From assembly GCA_951640165.1 (NCBI GenBank), contig OX621240.1:36088713-36152712 (forward strand): a DNA stretch of 64,000 nucleotides. The letters run 5' to 3'. Under the pieces are notes generated by a model. That model did no database searches, was not told where the DNA came from, and saw nothing but the letters and a program-made list of their open reading frames with translations. This document shows, piece after piece, positions 21,163 to 31,212 of this stretch. Every line of letters begins with the position of its first letter. The first letter of the stretch is position 1. The stretch is from Pseudoips prasinana (Eukaryota > Arthropoda > Insecta > Lepidoptera > Nolidae). Both the position numbers and the translations under genes were made by a program.

Positions 21163-21618
21163 CTATCTTGGTTGATCAAGTAGTTTTTCGGTTTCTACAT
21201 AATCTAGGTTCAGTAACCACTTTTGAACCATTTTCTTACATCCAGATTTGCGACAGTTAACTATTGGTATTATTTTATTTATTTTATTGTACAGCATACT
21301 ACCTCGGTATGGGAAAAACTTTTGCGCAAAAGAAGTATGCACAGCAGCAGGCTCACATACTGCGTAATTCCTTCTGGAAAGCGCAATGCGTTTCCTACTG
21401 TCGTCAGGTATGTTGGTATGCTTAAGGAGTACAGTTTGCATTACATATAATTGTCGCACAGTCAAAACCTGTGCTTCTTCATATGGTTTAGTGGTGGGGA
21501 ATAAACGAGGTTTCGCTAGGCTCACTTTAAGGATCATCCTATAGTAGTATAGTAGATATTGCTTCAAAAATTTGTCACACCTTTTAACCGTTTTCATTTC
21601 ATACACAAAATTAAACAT
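21163..21618 (-). pseudogene. RT C-terminal fragment of a second LINE
   Basis: 151 codons resembling the tail of CR1-type RTs: 'LFPTTKPYEEAQVLTVRQLY' followed by 'FPYRGSMLYNKINK' and a K/W-rich end. These correspond to the 'FPT..LY.E..VL.VRQL' and 'Y.G..LYN.LP' tail motifs I know from insect CR1-like LINEs. No RT palm is present. It lies upstream of the LINE at 18626-21080 on the same strand but does not continue its frame; 21081-21162 is noncoding. Confidence 0.5.
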
Positions 21619-21835
21619 AATCTCTTGACAATAACTTGATACGAGCTAGCTAAATAACATTGCTATAATAAAATAAATTTTATAAATGTTTTCATACAAT
21701 GTGTACCTAAATATCTATGTTACTAGAAATAATAATGTATACAACTATATTACTACAAACTGACTATTTACAAGCGCTTTTTTAAAGTCTACGTGAATAA
21801 AAACCTTTTTTATTTTATTTATTTTACAATTAGTC
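21605..21835 (+). mobile_element. Family D LINE 3' tail
   Basis: Runs from 'aaacataatctcttgacaat' to 'gtgaataaaaaccttttt' and a TATTT-rich end. It is nearly identical to 42620-42847 and resembles reverse copies at 2062-2300 and 61262-61500. Orientation is opposite to the adjacent RT fragment. Confidence 0.75.
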
Positions 21836-22179
21836 CAACTTATGGATGTCTTTTTGTACATTATTATGCTACTATAGGTATTCGTCATTTATTTGGTGTA
21901 CAATAAAGAGTATTGTATTGTATGTATTTATACGACTGAATGTACACAAAGTGGTATCTGATAAAATTATGTCAAAAATTTCTTGGTAAAGTGGTTACCT
22001 CTCTCTTACTTTCAAGCCAATACATTTTCTATCGTACCGCTATGTGATACTAGTGCCTAAGTATATTGAATAAACTGTTAGGTCAAATGAGCAAATATTG
22101 TTGGACATATCGTATCGGCTTTAACCGAGAAACTGTGCCGTTTTTCTTTATAAAAGGACATGGATATAATAAATGGTGA
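21836..22179. other. AT-rich spacer
   Basis: 'aataaagagtattgtattg' at about 21904 resembles a retroelement tail. Nothing else recognised. Confidence 0.35.
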
Positions 22180-22465
22180 CAGTGATATTCCTGGATTATT
22201 GTCAGCCAGGTCTTAAAAGAGATTAGTCATTTATGCAGAATAAATAATACAACATAAGACTGGTATGTTGACAAACACTGGAATAATCAACCTTTTCCCA
22301 TGCTCATAATTCAATAAAAAAGATGACGGTAAAATTCCTAGATTATTGTCAGCCAGCCCCTTAAAAGATTAGTTATCTATGCAGAATAAAATAATAGAAC
22401 ATAAGACTGGTATGTAGACAAACACTTGAATAATCTACATTTCCCATGCTCATAATTCATTGAGA
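22180..22465. repeat. Tandem duplication, about 140 bp, two copies
   Basis: Both units contain 'gattattgtcagccag', 'cataagactggtatgt', 'gacaaacact' and 'ttcccatgctcataattca'. They differ by scattered substitutions and small indels, so the duplication is not recent. Confidence 0.8.
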
Positions 22466-22820
22466 TGGGTAAGTTGACAACCGGAGTGTGGTTCTTAGGC
22501 GGTGGGTTTTCTAAGTCATGCATGTAAATATAACCGTGTGGTTCCGGCCTAGAAAGAATAACGAGACCACCGCATACCATCCCATGGGTGTAGTGAAGGG
22601 CGACTAAGGGATACAACAGGTAGTCAACAGTAGTAGTTAGGTAGGAGCTAGTATGATCATCATCATACTAGCTACTACTTAACTGCGGTCGTTAACTCGC
22701 ATGCCCACCGCGGTGATAACAGCAAACCCCTCCAAATTGTATAGAAATCTTTTGGTAGAGACCTATGTCATGCACTATGCAACTTGTTCTGATATTTGTA
22801 TCTGATGGTTTAGCTGAAAC
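22466..22820. other. Unassigned sequence
   Basis: A short symmetric word pair ('gctagtatgatcatcatcat' and 'atcatcatactagctac') lies at 22650-22675. Nothing else recognised. Confidence 0.35.
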
Positions 22821-23080
22821 AGATGCTGAAATCTCAAAAATGGGAAAAACCTGCACTATCTACCAATCCGGGGTATGCGCTCTGCGTTAAGCTACGAACG
22901 ACACACACTGGCAAATCAAAATTAGCAAGGGAATCCTAAATTTGATCTGCCAGTGTGTATTGTTCTTAGCTTAATGCAGAGCACCTACCTCGGATTGGTA
23001 GGATGGTGCAGGTTCGAGACCCGCCGGACAATTAAATTTTTGATTTCCCATTTTTGAGATTAGATGAACGCTTTGCATCT
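22821..23080. repeat. Large imperfect inverted repeat with a tRNA-like arm
   Basis: The left arm (22821-22930) pairs with the right arm (22944-23080) over about 105 bases, including 'taccaatccg' against 'cggattggta' and 'cacactggca' against 'tgccagtgtg'. The right arm carries about 29 extra bases including 'ggttcgagacc', a B-box match. With 'tagcttaatgca' (A-box-like) it gives a 74-nt tRNA-like fold at 22959-23032 with a 7-bp acceptor stem. Confidence 0.7.
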
Positions 23081-23378
23081 ATACAAATAAATAAAATTGG
23101 AGTGTCTGTTTGTAATATTGAAATAACCGGTTTTTACTACATAAATATGAATATATATACGGTACATACACCAAAATAACACTTTTACATTTTTTGTCTG
23201 TCTGTCTGTCTGTTTGTTCCGGCTAATCTCTGAAACGGCTGGACCGATTTTGACGGGACTTTTTTTGGCAGGTAGCTGATGTAATAAGGAGTAATTTAGG
23301 CTAATTTTATTTTAGAAAAAGTCTTTTATTTTACTAAAAAACTAATTAACACGCGGACGAAGTCGCGGGCACAGCTAG
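23078..23378 (+). mobile_element. Helitron-like non-autonomous element
   Basis: Starts 'tctatacaaataaataaaat', has a TCTG tract and 'ggctggaccgattttgacgg', and ends 'gtcgcgggcacagctag' with T following, as Helitrons inserted between A and T do. It abuts the inverted repeat on its left. No ORF. Confidence 0.7.
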
Positions 23379-23539
23379 TTGGAAATAATGCTATTAAATT
23401 CAAATGCTGACATATTTTATGATATTAAATGATTTACTGCTTTGTAAAATATTAATTACGACAAATATTCTTGTCTTATTGCTTTATAATGTAAGTGTTA
23501 TTAGAGTTATTAGATTAGTGTTTAAGTATTAAGTAAACC

Positions 23540-24060
23540 CGTGACGTATTTTGGTGTGCCATTGGACAGAATTGTCGTGGAGGGATTGCAAGATAACGGC
23601 ATCGTCTTATAAAATAGAGAGCGTAGGCCGCTATAGGATATCCCTGAAAACCCATGAATCCCCGCCCCCTCCTAGCCATAACCACAACCACAATAGCCCC
23701 GTCCGACCTCTAGTCGTCGCTCGAGAGATCTGCCTCTGCCGGGCCTCGCCGAAAGGCGTCTCACACGTTAGGGTATGACTGCCGGCACGTGAAAAGACGG
23801 AATGGAATGAGAAGGATAGAAGACACAAGCCATCCAACTACCCTTGCAAAACGAAACAAACTCCAAACCGATCCAGCCGGAAAGCTACGACCGTCCTAAA
23901 CCCATAGGCCTCTCTGTCAAAACTAGTGCCCAAAGACTGACCCATCTTTACGTGCCACGTATTATGAAAAGGGACAAAACTGCCCCCCTACCGATTCCTC
24001 GGCCGACCAGCCGGATGGCACGAGAAGAGAACTGCGCCCTATACGAACTGTAACCGTAAA
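23540..24060 (+). other. GC-richer island with two short open frames, unidentified
   Basis: Base composition is well above the flanks. Two plus-strand frames occur (23551-23778, 75 codons; 23844-24053, 69 codons, 'YVPRIMKRDKTAPLPIPRPT'). I recognise no domain. It could be the remnant of a GC-rich element or an exon. No splice or promoter evidence is strong enough for a gene call. Confidence 0.3.
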
Positions 24061-24448
24061 GTAACTCGAGTTGTAAAGGTTTGTTGGATTAACTGTATTG
24101 ATTGCAATTACCATTTGTATTTTGTTTGTTCTAATATAGTGTAATTAAACCTTGTAATTGTTTATACAGGTTTTTCCCAACATAATCGGAACTCTAAATC
24201 CAGACGATATACCTATCGGCCTCCTGATCCTACATATATTTAATTAGTTAAATGTAATTATGTTTCAAATTATATCAGCTCCTTTTCGTTTTAGTTTTAT
24301 TAAGGTAAACATTGGAATTGGTAATAATTAGTTATTGCAGCGGACCTTGTGTGTATAACGACGGCCCCGTATCGATTTAAACACGATGTTCAATGTGGAT
24401 TAACTTATAGGATCCATATAATAATAGGTTGCCTGGAAGATATCGCTT
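24061..24448. other. AT-rich spacer with a family D scrap
   Basis: 'gcggaccttgtgt' at about 24339 and 'ataacgacgg' repeat a word pair at 2392-2415, a small family D remnant. Otherwise nothing. Confidence 0.4.
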
Positions 24449-24526
24449 TTAGACTGATTTCAGAATCGTGCCGGGCGAGCGGCGCCGGCCAAACGCGCCC
24501 GCTTACAATTACACTAGATAGTAGTT

Positions 24527-24808
24527 GCGTTTCATAGTCACGCAGTTCAAACGCGCCGCCGCGCGCCGGTGACACGCGCGCCGTCGGCCAGCGCTGCCCG
24601 AGCTCCTCTACTGGCAGCTAGCGTTTCATAGTCACGCAGTTCAAACGCGCCGCCGCGCGCCGGTGACACGCGCGCCGTCGGCCAGCGCTGCCCGAGCTCC
24701 TCTACTGGCAGCTAGCGTTTCATAGTCACGCAGTTCAAACGCGCCGCCGCGCGCCGGTTACACGCGCGCCGTCGGCCAGCGCTGCCCGAGCTCCTCTACT
24801 GGCAGCTA
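24527..24808 (+). repeat. 94-bp minisatellite, three near-identical copies
   Basis: Units start at 24527, 24621 and 24715 with 'gcgtttcatagtcacgcagt' and end 'ctactggcagcta'. A fourth start at 24809 diverges after 'gcgtttca'. Copies differ by about one base, so expansion is recent. Dense CpG (runs of cgcgccg) contrasts with the AT-rich surroundings. Confidence 0.95.
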
Positions 24809-24810
24809 GC

Positions 24811-24892
24811 GTTTCAGAGTGACGCGTCTCGCACGCGCCGCTGTTGAGACGCGCTGGCCGCCGGCGCGTGCCGAGCGCGTCACTCTGAAATC
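24811..24892. repeat. Palindromic right end of the MITE
   Basis: 'cagagtgacgcg' near 24814 pairs with 'cgcgtcactctg' near 24888, and inner 'cacgcgccg' pairs with 'cggcgcgtg'. The fold-back is mostly G/C pairs. Confidence 0.75.
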
Positions 24893-24899
24893 AGCCTTA

Positions 24900-25032
24900 G
24901 TGATAAGGTCGCCAATTGCTAAATATTGTTCTATGCATATTGTTCTGTCTATATTTCTTATGCAATAACGTGTAATTCTTCTTCTTCTTCAAATTGTATT
25001 GGCATAGAATAAAAGAGAAAAGAATTATTTAC
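24900..25032. other. AT-rich spacer
   Basis: Short (TTC)n run at about 24978. Nothing else. Confidence 0.4.
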
Positions 25033-25270
25033 GGCCCGTTGGCCTGGTTGGCAGGTGCTTGCCTTTCACGCCGCAGGTCGTGGGTCCGATTCCCACCCAG
25101 GACAGATATTTGTGTGCATGAACATATCTGTTTGTCCTGTGTCGGTGCGTAATTATCTATATAAGTATGTATTTACAAAAGAAAAGTAGTATATCAGTTA
25201 TTTGGTTTCCTTAGTACAAGTTGTTTGGGATCAGATGGCCGTGTGTGAATAATATCCCAGGATATTATTA
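25033..25270 (+). mobile_element. SINE-2, near full length
   Basis: Head 'ggcccgttggcctggttgg', B-box segment 'gggtccgattcccaccc', body 'tttgtgtgcatgaacatatc' and tail 'cccaggatattattattatt'. The best full-length reference copy of the family in this window. Confidence 0.9.
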
Positions 25271-25849
25271 TTATTATTACTTTTTGCTTCAATGGTTAAG
25301 TATTAGATAACTTTCGATAGTCCGAAGCATAATGGGTGGCTTGAAAAGCTTATACCATACCCAATATACATAAAATGAATACTAAAATACAACTTCTTTT
25401 GAATCTTGCGCATAGGTTTTAAACTCATAAAGTACGCCCCATTTTGTAGAGGTATAAAGAGCATATACAAATCAAAACAAAAACAAAGTAGAGTTCGTTG
25501 TAAATTTCAGACATCTTGTGCATACTACAGTTTTTGTTTTACGACACGTAATAAATATTCCCGCTTCGTACCGCGATACGTGTTAAAAATACATCTTCGT
25601 CGGCGGCTTTGAGGAAATAGGACAAAAATCGTTGAAATGGAAATTGAAAATCAGTTTTTAAATAAATATTTATTGCGAGATAATTGAGTTTTAATCAAAT
25701 TGAAGCAAGAGGCCAATTAAAAAACTGTGTATAAATTAATTAAAAAATAAACGTAAGTTTGAGCTTTAAGCGAATTTGAACCGAAAGTAACAATAAATAA
25801 AAAATACTCGTACGATATGTATCAAGTAGTGGAATCGATTCAACGCGGA
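25271..25849. other. AT-rich sequence, nothing recognised
   Basis: Includes a plus-strand frame of 68 codons at 25406-25612 with no recognisable domain; not called. Confidence 0.4.
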
Positions 25850-26075
25850 CGGGGGGCCGCGTCATGTCATTAACGTAGAGCGAAAGTTGCACAAAACTCC
25901 CTAAAATGATGATCTCTGCCCTCTCCCCGCCAGTAATCGCCCAGAGTCGAGGTTCGAACCCCACAGGGGGTGCCCTCCGGCGCGGGTTACTTAATTTCTA
26001 GACGGCTCGAGCCCTCTGCTCGCCTCTATAGTCCGGTGAAGCAGTGAAAGCCTCCTAGGCTAACTGTAGCGTCAT
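25850..26075 (+). repeat. Dispersed repeat family E, tRNA-like
   Basis: Shares 'attaacgtagagcgaaagtt' with minor changes, 'cgcccagagtcgaggtt', 'ccctccggcgcg' and 'cctcctaggctaac' with 50670-50910. 'ggttcgaacccc' is a B-box match, suggesting a SINE. A scrap of the 3' end lies at 33565-33620. Confidence 0.6.
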
Positions 26076-26295
26076 GTTAAAAAAAAAAATAAAAAAAAGA
26101 AAGTGGAATCGATATTAGTCAGTTGCTCGTACCAGTCTGTAACTGATCGGGGGGTTAAGTAGAAGGTAATGGGTAACCGCCACAGTACAGGATTTTTTTT
26201 AAACCAATTCGAGGTATCAGTCTCTCACAAAGATGGAACTAGTACACATGCTTTGTTTGTTGAAAAGTAACTACCTATGTATTAAGTAACCTAAG

Positions 26296-26672
26296 ACTGC
26301 CTCGTTGGTCTAGCGGTAGCGTGTTCACCCGCAGAGAACGAGGTCCTGGGTTCAAATCCCGGGTCGGGCCAAAAGTGATTTTGAGACTTTTATGTAAAAA
26401 GAATAATTTCTCAGCATCAGCCCGAAGTCTGGGAGTTGGCGGTATTATACCCCCGTGCCTCGGAGAGCACGTGAAGCCGTCGGTCCTGTACCTGACCTCT
26501 TTCCGGTCGTGTCGCTAGACGTCCCATCGGATCATGAGAGTAATGGAATAGAAAATGCTTCTGTGTTTGCGCACACACTTGAGCACTATAATATGTCCCG
26601 CGCAGATGGCTAATCTCTGTTGAGACTGGCCGCCGTGGCCGAAATTCGACATTAGAAGGTAGAGGACATTAT
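26296..26672 (+). mobile_element. SINE-3, full length, entered by the Dong-like LINE
   Basis: Intact tRNA-like head 'gcctcgttggtctagcggta', B box 'gggttcaaatcccgg', full body, then 'gaggacattattattattat'. The (ATT)n tail is exactly where the minus-strand Dong/R4-like LINE begins, so the SINE tail probably served as its TAA target. Confidence 0.9.
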
Positions 26673-29600
26673 TATTATTATTCCAAATTATTTATTTCAA
26701 GTTCTTATTTTTTACATATTTATATCTATAAAATTGAATTAAAAAAGAAAACAATAATATATAAATAAATATGAAAAAAATAGAGGTCCTCCAGCGGCGA
26801 GGTTTGACGCCCTAGGCCGCCGGTGGTCAGGGCGACAGAGTAAGGAACCTTCTCACAATGCGTGCCGTTCCCATTATTGCCGCCTTTTGTATCCGACCCT
26901 TGACCCAGTGATCTAGCGAAAGCCTCTTAAGATGTTGGTCGGGGCTCTTCGCTATGAGACCGTTTACGGAGACGACTATCGGAACAATTATTGTTGAGTC
27001 CACATCCCACATGGCGGTAACCTCGTGAGCCAAATCTAAGTATTTTGACAACTTGTCAGTCTCGGCTCTTACGAGGTTATCGTCAAATGGGACAGTGATA
27101 TCAACAATAAATGCCCGGCGCTCCAACCGGTCTACCAAAACGATATCAGGCTTATTGGCAACAATAGTCCTGTCTGTAATGATAGACCGGTCCCAGTAGA
27201 GCTTGGCACGACCGCTTTCGAGAACTGGTTCCGGTACGTACTTGTAGTACGGCACTTGGGAGTCTACAAGACCATACCGAAGAGCAAGCTGCTGGTGGAT
27301 AATCCTGGCAACTTGGTTATGCCTGTGCAAGTACTCGCTGTTAGCAAGATAGGAACAACCGGAAACAATGTGTCTGATGGACTCTCCGGGACGGTGACAC
27401 GCCCGACAAATGTCGATGGTACCGTCCTTGAAGATGTGCTTCCGATAGTTCCTCGTCTTGACAACTTCATCAGCAATTGCACAAGCACAACCTTCAGTTT
27501 CACCAAATAGGTCACCAAAACGTAGCCAGGCCACAGATGCTTGTAAGTCCACATGAGCACTATGTAGGGCCTGGTGGAACCTACCATGAAGCACCTTGCT
27601 CTTCCATACGTCAATTCGATCCCGAGTGCTAAGTACGACGGGCTTTCTCCAGTCTTCTTTAGCCAAGGAGAGCGGCGTGAGTCCGTTGTCAACGGCGGCG
27701 ACGTCTCGATGCATCCCACACTCAACACCAAGGAAATATTCCCTGAGATTGCACACCTCACGGTTGTGTAGGTTCTTGGCATTGAGGAAGCCTCGACCCC
27801 CACACTTCCGTGGGATATACAATCTCATTAGTGAAGAGTGTGGATGGTGCATACGGTACGTCGTTAGGCGTTTCCGGACTTTTCGATCCAGGGCATCTAA
27901 CTCAGTTTGAGTCCACCTTAGTATGCCGAAGGTGTAAACCAGTAGAGGCATTACCCAGCCGTTGAAAGCACGCACTTTATTACCACCTGACAATAGACTT
28001 TTCAGTACTTTTGTCAAGCGGTTAAAGAAGCGTTCCTTCACCAACTGCTTAATGTCCCCATCTGGGATATTTAGACACTCAGACATACCAAGGTATTTGT
28101 AGGTTTCGGTTTCAGAGAGGGATCTGAGAGACATACTCTCGGTGAGTTGTAAATTATCAGAGTTTACAACTCTGCCCCTCTGTACATGTATGACCGCACA
28201 TTTATCTACACCGAACTCCATTCCAATATCACTGCTAAATCTTTCTGTAAGGTTTAGTAGGGATATCAGGTTTGGTTTATTCGGAGCATATAACTTGAGG
28301 TCATCCATATACAGAAGATGAGAAATGGTCTCACCCCCTCTCCGCAACCGATAGCCTAACCCGGAATCCCTCAGCACAGCGCTCAGAGGATTCAAGGCCA
28401 GGCAAAACCACAAGGGACTCAAACTGTCACCCTGGAATATGCCTCGCTCAATCCTTATAGGTTCGGATATCGAGGGAGTCACTCCGGTTCCTGAAAGACG
28501 AAGAACCGTGGTCCACTGTCCCATACACGAGGTAAGAAAGGCGCATAGAGCTGCATCAACTTTATACAACTCCAGTACCCGCCTTAACCATGTATGGGGC
28601 ACCGAATCATATGCCTTCTTATAGTCAATCCAGGCAGCGGAGAGACTCCTTCGACCTTTGCGAACCTGTTGGCTAACGGCCATGTCTATGAGGAGGAGCT
28701 CCTTAGTACCACGGGACCCAACCCTACATCCATTCTGAGCAGGATCTAAAACGTGATTGGCATACAAATGCTCATTTAATTTTGACACCAGAATGGATGT
28801 AAGGAGCTTATATATAGTAGGTAAGCACGTGATGGGTCGATAATTCTTTGGATCCGTGGTACTACCAGTTTTATGGAGCAGAAAAGTGATACCGTTTGTC
28901 ATAAAAGGTGGGAGGGAGCCAGAATCGATAGCTTCTTGGAATTGAGTAGCCAAGCACGCATGCGAGCTTCGCAACCACTTTAGCCAGAAATTATGAAGTC
29001 CATCCGGCCCAGGACTTTTCCAGTTATGAGTCGGACGAACCGCATTCCCCACATCAGAGGGGGTAATTTTAATAGATTGCATAGGTTGCAAATGTTCACA
29101 TGAGCGCTTAACTACATCAATCCATTGTCCATCGGTGTGACGTATGGGCGCTGACCAAATATTTTTCCAAAATGAGGACATTTCATCCATATTTGGTAAA
29201 CAACCATCAGTCACACTACTAGAAGTTCCCTCCCACCTTCGATACACTTTTCTTTGGTCACTTTGGAAAGATCGATTTTGGTGATACCTATCCGCCCGTT
29301 CTTTGTAACGCCGTATACGGTTAGCCCACGCAGAAACTTTCTGCTTCAGGTAGTCTATGCGTTCCGTGACACAGGCAGTATAATCACGCGGTATTGTACC
29401 TGTACCGGCGAATGCCTGTGTCACATAACGCATAACTCTCGGGCGATTGTTTCCCGACCTGAAGCAGATTAGCTTGCCGATGGTCACCCTAGCTGCTGAG
29501 ATACGTCGCTCGATTCTTTCTTGCCATGCTGGTTTGCCGGTGGTGGGTCGCGTGGACTTGTTGGGTCCTGGAAACCCAACATGGGCCACCCGGCACGCTG

Positions 29601-30690
29601 CGACTGCTGCACAGTAAAGAATCGAGTGCGTATCCCCAAGATTTTGGCTAGTTTCAAAATATGGTTCTAGCATGCAATCTAGGGCGACCACTAGCGCCAT
29701 ATTATGTTTGTGCGTGGGATAACGAGGTAACTGCGGTCTATCACAGACGGATATATCCCTATATTCCAAAAACGCACTTTCTAAAGCCCTCCTCAAATGC
29801 TCATTATCCTGGGAGCTTACCTGGGTAGCATCCCCAAAGTCCACCGTCTCGGGGCTCGGCTCCGCCTGCGCCGATAGCAAATTAGGCAGCGGAGCGGATA
29901 TATTATTCCGATTGGCGGTAGACGTGCAGATGACAACCTCTGCTCGCAGCCGATCAAGTGTAGATCCATCCAGCATATGGTTCCGCTGGATGACCCGCAC
30001 CTGATCGGATAAGCGTTGCTCCGAAACGGTCAGATCTGGTTCAAGGGCCTGAAACAACAGCAACATACGGGAACGGTAAGCGGTGAGATTGGTTCCCCCC
30101 TCTGTCACCCCATAGTACGCTCGCATGACATTCTCATTATTTAATACTGTCCATCGCATGCGGCGCACTAAACCACCGGTAGCGGGGATCCTAGTCGAAT
30201 CTTCAACCCGACGTACTCCCAAGCCGGCCGGAGGTCGTCCCCGCCGCCGCACAGGTGGTAGCGACGACGGCGGAGAAAAGAACTCGTCGCCCGAGCTCGA
30301 CGCTACTGCGGAGGTCGGCGGTGCGGAGACTGCAGGTACCGACGACTGCGAGGCGGAGCTGGGTAACGAGTCCGAAGGTGGTAGGCGTGCGTTATTCTTT
30401 CTGGCTCTTGTTATCATCACAAGTCCGTGTTTTTATAATTTTGAAACGTTTTTCATGGGACTTGACGTTTGTTGTCAAATCCCAGATAGCAATGAATATT
30501 TTTGCATTTTCTTCACATTAAATTTTCTTATTATTATGAATATGAATCTGAACTGTATTTTGAATTTCATTTTAAAAATAACACTATTTATAACGGAATT
30601 TGGCTTAAAATCTGTGATAATTAATTTTTATTCTTTATTTTTGATTGACGCGGACTTGTCTTGTTGAGTGTTGCCATTATTATTATTATT
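26673..30690 (-). mobile_element. Dong/R4-like LINE, apparently full length
   Basis: Minus-strand, about 4.0 kb: 5' UTR of about 260 bases (30680-30421), one ORF, 3' UTR of about 150 bases. Both edges are ATT runs on the plus strand ('cattattattattatt' at about 26668 and 30676), meaning insertion in a TAA repeat, the target reported for Bombyx Dong. A single ORF with a C-terminal restriction-like endonuclease fits the R4/Dong clade. No stops or frameshifts. Confidence 0.85.
26827..30420 (-). CDS. Dong/R4-like ORF: RT plus restriction-like endonuclease
   Basis: 1197 residues uninterrupted from ATG 30420. RT from about 465 ('KSPGPDGLHNFWLKW'), 'NYRPITCLPTIYKLL' at 526-540, motif A 'AAWIDYKKAYDSVPH' with D599, motif B 'GIFQGDSLSPLWFCLALNPL' at 660-679, motif C 'YMDD' at 704-707. 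A C-terminal zinc knuckle C-x2-C-x8-H-x4-C lies at 1005-1022, then a PD-(D/E)xK-type nuclease with 'KPDIVLVD' at 1090 and 'FIVDITVPFDD' at 1104. No N-terminal C2H2 finger was found, unlike R2. The known role of such proteins is to nick the target and prime reverse transcription there. All key residues are present, so activity is possible. The R2 clade is the main alternative. Confidence 0.92.
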   Translation of the reverse strand: MMITRARKNNARLPPSDSLPSSASQSSVPAVSAPPTSAVASSSGDEFFSPPSSLPPVRRRGRPPAGLGVRRVEDSTRIPATGGLVRRMRWTVLNNENVMRAYYGVTEGGTNLTAYRSRMLLLFQALEPDLTVSEQRLSDQVRVIQRNHMLDGSTLDRLRAEVVICTSTANRNNISAPLPNLLSAQAEPSPETVDFGDATQVSSQDNEHLRRALESAFLEYRDISVCDRPQLPRYPTHKHNMALVVALDCMLEPYFETSQNLGDTHSILYCAAVAACRVAHVGFPGPNKSTRPTTGKPAWQERIERRISAARVTIGKLICFRSGNNRPRVMRYVTQAFAGTGTIPRDYTACVTERIDYLKQKVSAWANRIRRYKERADRYHQNRSFQSDQRKVYRRWEGTSSSVTDGCLPNMDEMSSFWKNIWSAPIRHTDGQWIDVVKRSCEHLQPMQSIKITPSDVGNAVRPTHNWKSPGPDGLHNFWLKWLRSSHACLATQFQEAIDSGSLPPFMTNGITFLLHKTGSTTDPKNYRPITCLPTIYKLLTSILVSKLNEHLYANHVLDPAQNGCRVGSRGTKELLLIDMAVSQQVRKGRRSLSAAWIDYKKAYDSVPHTWLRRVLELYKVDAALCAFLTSCMGQWTTVLRLSGTGVTPSISEPIRIERGIFQGDSLSPLWFCLALNPLSAVLRDSGLGYRLRRGGETISHLLYMDDLKLYAPNKPNLISLLNLTERFSSDIGMEFGVDKCAVIHVQRGRVVNSDNLQLTESMSLRSLSETETYKYLGMSECLNIPDGDIKQLVKERFFNRLTKVLKSLLSGGNKVRAFNGWVMPLLVYTFGILRWTQTELDALDRKVRKRLTTYRMHHPHSSLMRLYIPRKCGGRGFLNAKNLHNREVCNLREYFLGVECGMHRDVAAVDNGLTPLSLAKEDWRKPVVLSTRDRIDVWKSKVLHGRFHQALHSAHVDLQASVAWLRFGDLFGETEGCACAIADEVVKTRNYRKHIFKDGTIDICRACHRPGESIRHIVSGCSYLANSEYLHRHNQVARIIHQQLALRYGLVDSQVPYYKYVPEPVLESGRAKLYWDRSIITDRTIVANKPDIVLVDRLERRAFIVDITVPFDDNLVRAETDKLSKYLDLAHEVTAMWDVDSTIIVPIVVSVNGLIAKSPDQHLKRLSLDHWVKGRIQKAAIMGTARIVRRFLTLSP

Positions 30691-30892
30691 ATTAAGTAAC
30701 CCCATTTGTGATAATATAAGAAATGGATTTTTTATTATTATTATTATTAATATCTGACGTCTCCGTGCTTAAGGGTATGTTAAGCTGTCGGTGCTAGTTA
30801 TAGTCGTTGGACAACAGTGGAAAAGCCATGTCAGAGCCTTATCAAATTATTATAGGTAACCACGGCGCATACGATAAAGTAGAATAGAGTAA
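30691..30892. other. Spacer with a second ATT run
   Basis: (ATT)n at about 30733-30750. Nothing else recognised. Confidence 0.4.
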
Positions 30893-31212
30893 TCTATACA
30901 TATAATAAAATCGTAGAAAAGTCAAAACTGTACATTGAATATTTTTTTAAAAGAATACTAGGGGCGTGATCTACAATCGAAATCGAATCCAAAAATATTA
31001 TTTTTAGAATTTTTGTCTGTGTGTCTGTTTTTCTGTATGTATGTCCGGGCTAAACTCAAAAGTACTGAATGGATTTGCTTAAAATTTTACACGAATATTA
31101 CTAAGAGGTCGTGTCAACATATAGGCCACATATTATCACGCTATAACCTACGGGGAGGAGCTGTGATAATTTATAAAATTAAACACGGGTAAAACCGCGG
31201 GCCACAGCTTGT
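30893..31212 (+). mobile_element. Helitron-like non-autonomous element
   Basis: Starts 'tctatacatataataaaatc' and ends 'taaaaccgcgggccacagct' followed by TG instead of AG, so the terminal tetranucleotide is mutated. The body matches 3226-3530 and 49016-49333. Confidence 0.75.

Larger units (their letters stand above)
24452..24896. mobile_element. GC-rich PIF/Harbinger-type MITE
   Basis: Ends 'gactgatttcaga' and the complement of 'ggctgatttcaga' (12 of 13 match), flanked on both sides by TTA (24449-24451 and 24897-24899), the 3-bp TWA target typical of PIF/Harbinger. Weaker inverted similarity extends for about 50 bases. The interior is a 94-bp minisatellite plus a palindrome. No transposase, so non-autonomous. 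Superfamily is inferred from TSD and TIR only. Confidence 0.7.

Noticed and set aside
24527..24808. Direct repeats considered as CRISPR
   Set aside because: 94-bp head-to-tail units without spacers, inside a eukaryotic MITE.
30125..30667. 180-codon plus-strand frame
   Set aside because: Antisense to the N-terminus and 5' UTR of the Dong-like ORF.
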